A stretch of DNA of 64,000 bases from NCBI GenBank assembly GCA_021414305.1, contig JAIOOS010000006.1, positions 495,912 to 559,911 on the forward strand. Direction: 5' to 3'. Below the pieces are notes generated by a model. That model did no database searches. It had not been told where the DNA came from and saw only the letters and a list, made by a program, of their open reading frames with translations. Source of the DNA: Burkholderiales bacterium. GTDB lineage: Bacteria > Pseudomonadota > Gammaproteobacteria > Burkholderiales > Burkholderiaceae_C. Of the stretch, positions 63,455 through 64,000 are shown piece by piece; positions within the stretch are counted from its first letter, which is position 1, and each line of letters starts with the position of its first letter. Made by a program: the position numbers and the translations under genes.

Positions 63455-63931
63455 ATGAACTTCGCCTCAACGCGCAAGCCCCGCATGAAGCCAGTCGAGG
63501 AGCAGCGACTGGCCGACTTCGGGCGCATCGTCTTCCAGCAAAACTGGGAAAGCGCACGCCATCTCCGCAACGCGAGAGCCGTCAGCGCCCATACGTTCGC
63601 GGCCGTCATCGCTGCCTGTCTGACTGCGCTGCAGTTCGTTCGAACAGACAGATTCTTCGAACTCGTGCTGCTGGGGTTTCTTGTCTTCGTGTCCGTGATC
63701 CAAGTTCTGATCACCGTGGAACTGACGCGCGAGCTCGATGACTGCACGCGGAAGATCGACCGCCAGGTCGAATCATCCGGATGGGCTGACTGCGTAGCGC
63801 TCTTGCCCAGGAACAGTGACGTTCGCGGATGGCTGCACTTGAGGTGGCTCTATCCCATCGTAAGCGTCCGGCGAATTCATCTTGAACAGCCGGTAGGAGC
63901 AAAGGATGCTCGTGTCCACCTCAACTCTTGA
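63455..63931 (+). CDS. Two-helix membrane protein of unknown function
   Basis: The protein (158 residues from ATG 63455) has two adjacent hydrophobic helices (AHTFAAVIAACLTALQF and FFELVLLGFLVFVSVIQVLI) between charged cytoplasmic ends. A GTG at 63395 that overlaps the previous stop, or ATG 63485, are other possible starts. No family is recognised. It is the sixth gene of the sigma-54-linked plus-strand cluster. Confidence 0.6.
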   Translation: MNFASTRKPRMKPVEEQRLADFGRIVFQQNWESARHLRNARAVSAHTFAAVIAACLTALQFVRTDRFFELVLLGFLVFVSVIQVLITVELTRELDDCTRKIDRQVESSGWADCVALLPRNSDVRGWLHLRWLYPIVSVRRIHLEQPVGAKDARVHLNS

Positions 63932-64000
63932 CGGACACGTGGACACTATCGGAGCGCTGCCTTTGGCAGGTCGTCGGCGCCGGCGACTGCACAGCGATGA
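63906..64000 (+). CDS. Possible start of a gene running off the right edge
   Basis: ATG at 63906 follows GGAGCAAAGG and overlaps the previous gene by 26 bp. Thirty-one codons are open to the edge (MLVSTSTLDGHVDTIGALPL, then an arginine-rich run). Too little is visible to name a family. Confidence 0.3.
   Translation, partial: MLVSTSTLDGHVDTIGALPLAGRRRRRLHSD

Noticed and set aside
1..64000. CRISPR arrays, rRNA and tRNA genes
   Set aside because: No regularly spaced repeats and no cloverleaf or rRNA-like stretches were noticed by eye. A tRNAscan or Infernal run was not possible.

Overview
The window is GC-rich, densely coded DNA with no rRNA, tRNA or CRISPR array that I could find. Gene content points to a betaproteobacterium of the order Burkholderiales, probably the Rubrivivax/Leptothrix/Methylibium side. 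The evidence is an ECF42-type sigma factor with a DGPF partner, a class I-like PHA synthase, Mla genes, a DcaP-like porin and fused MaoC-phosphotransacetylase. This placement is inference; no marker gene is present.

Region 1 (1-26 kb) is accessory and partly decaying. It opens with the integration module of a mobile element that runs off the left edge (tyrosine integrase, excisionase, divergent HTH regulator). Then come a redoxin/cytochrome P460 pair with a divergent HxlR regulator, a frameshifted RCC1-like gene next to an ankyrin stub, a CPBP protease, a VOC protein, an IS91-type transposase remnant and a diguanylate cyclase. An ECF42 sigma factor cluster follows with several small DUF proteins. 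A FimB-sized tyrosine recombinase sits beside a LysR/quinone-oxidoreductase pair whose 5' halves have been swapped by a 661-bp inversion. The region ends with a patatin-like lipoprotein split by a G-tract frameshift, a MocR regulator with its divergent PaiB-like partner, a PLP decarboxylase, and a cysteine hydrolase divergent from a GlxA-type regulator.

Region 2 (26-64 kb) is intact and looks like one regulatory unit. A ten-gene minus-strand operon (38.6 down to 26.2 kb) carries a STAS protein, TolC, HlyD, a fused ABC ATPase, two ABC permeases, PhaC, FabI, MaoC-Pta and AckA. Next to it are the mlaFEDB genes, a MASE1/PAS hybrid histidine kinase, an OmpR-type response regulator, a small coiled-coil protein, an FhlA-like sigma-54 activator, oleate hydratase and an oxidoreductase. 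Further right a porin-arcD-arcA-arcB-arcC operon (minus) diverges from a six-gene plus-strand cluster: an alanine-rich exported coiled-coil protein, a small coiled-coil protein, an HdeD-like membrane protein, a Clp-fold membrane protease, a phospholipase-D-like lipoprotein and a membrane protein.

The main discovery candidate is the control of region 2. Five sigma-54 (-24/-12) promoter sequences head these operons. Upstream of the -24 elements, by roughly 80-120 bp, lie paired 16-bp dyads of the form TGCCG-N6-CGGCA, usually two copies on an 18-bp period. At three promoters an IHF-type box lies 27-28 bp from the -24 element. The FhlA-like activator in the middle of the region is the obvious candidate to bind these sites. 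The set would couple substrate-level ATP synthesis (arginine deiminase, Pta-Ack), a carbon/reductant sink (PhaC) and envelope maintenance (FabI, Mla, efflux, HdeD, PLD). That suggests a fermentation, low-oxygen or acid-survival regulon.
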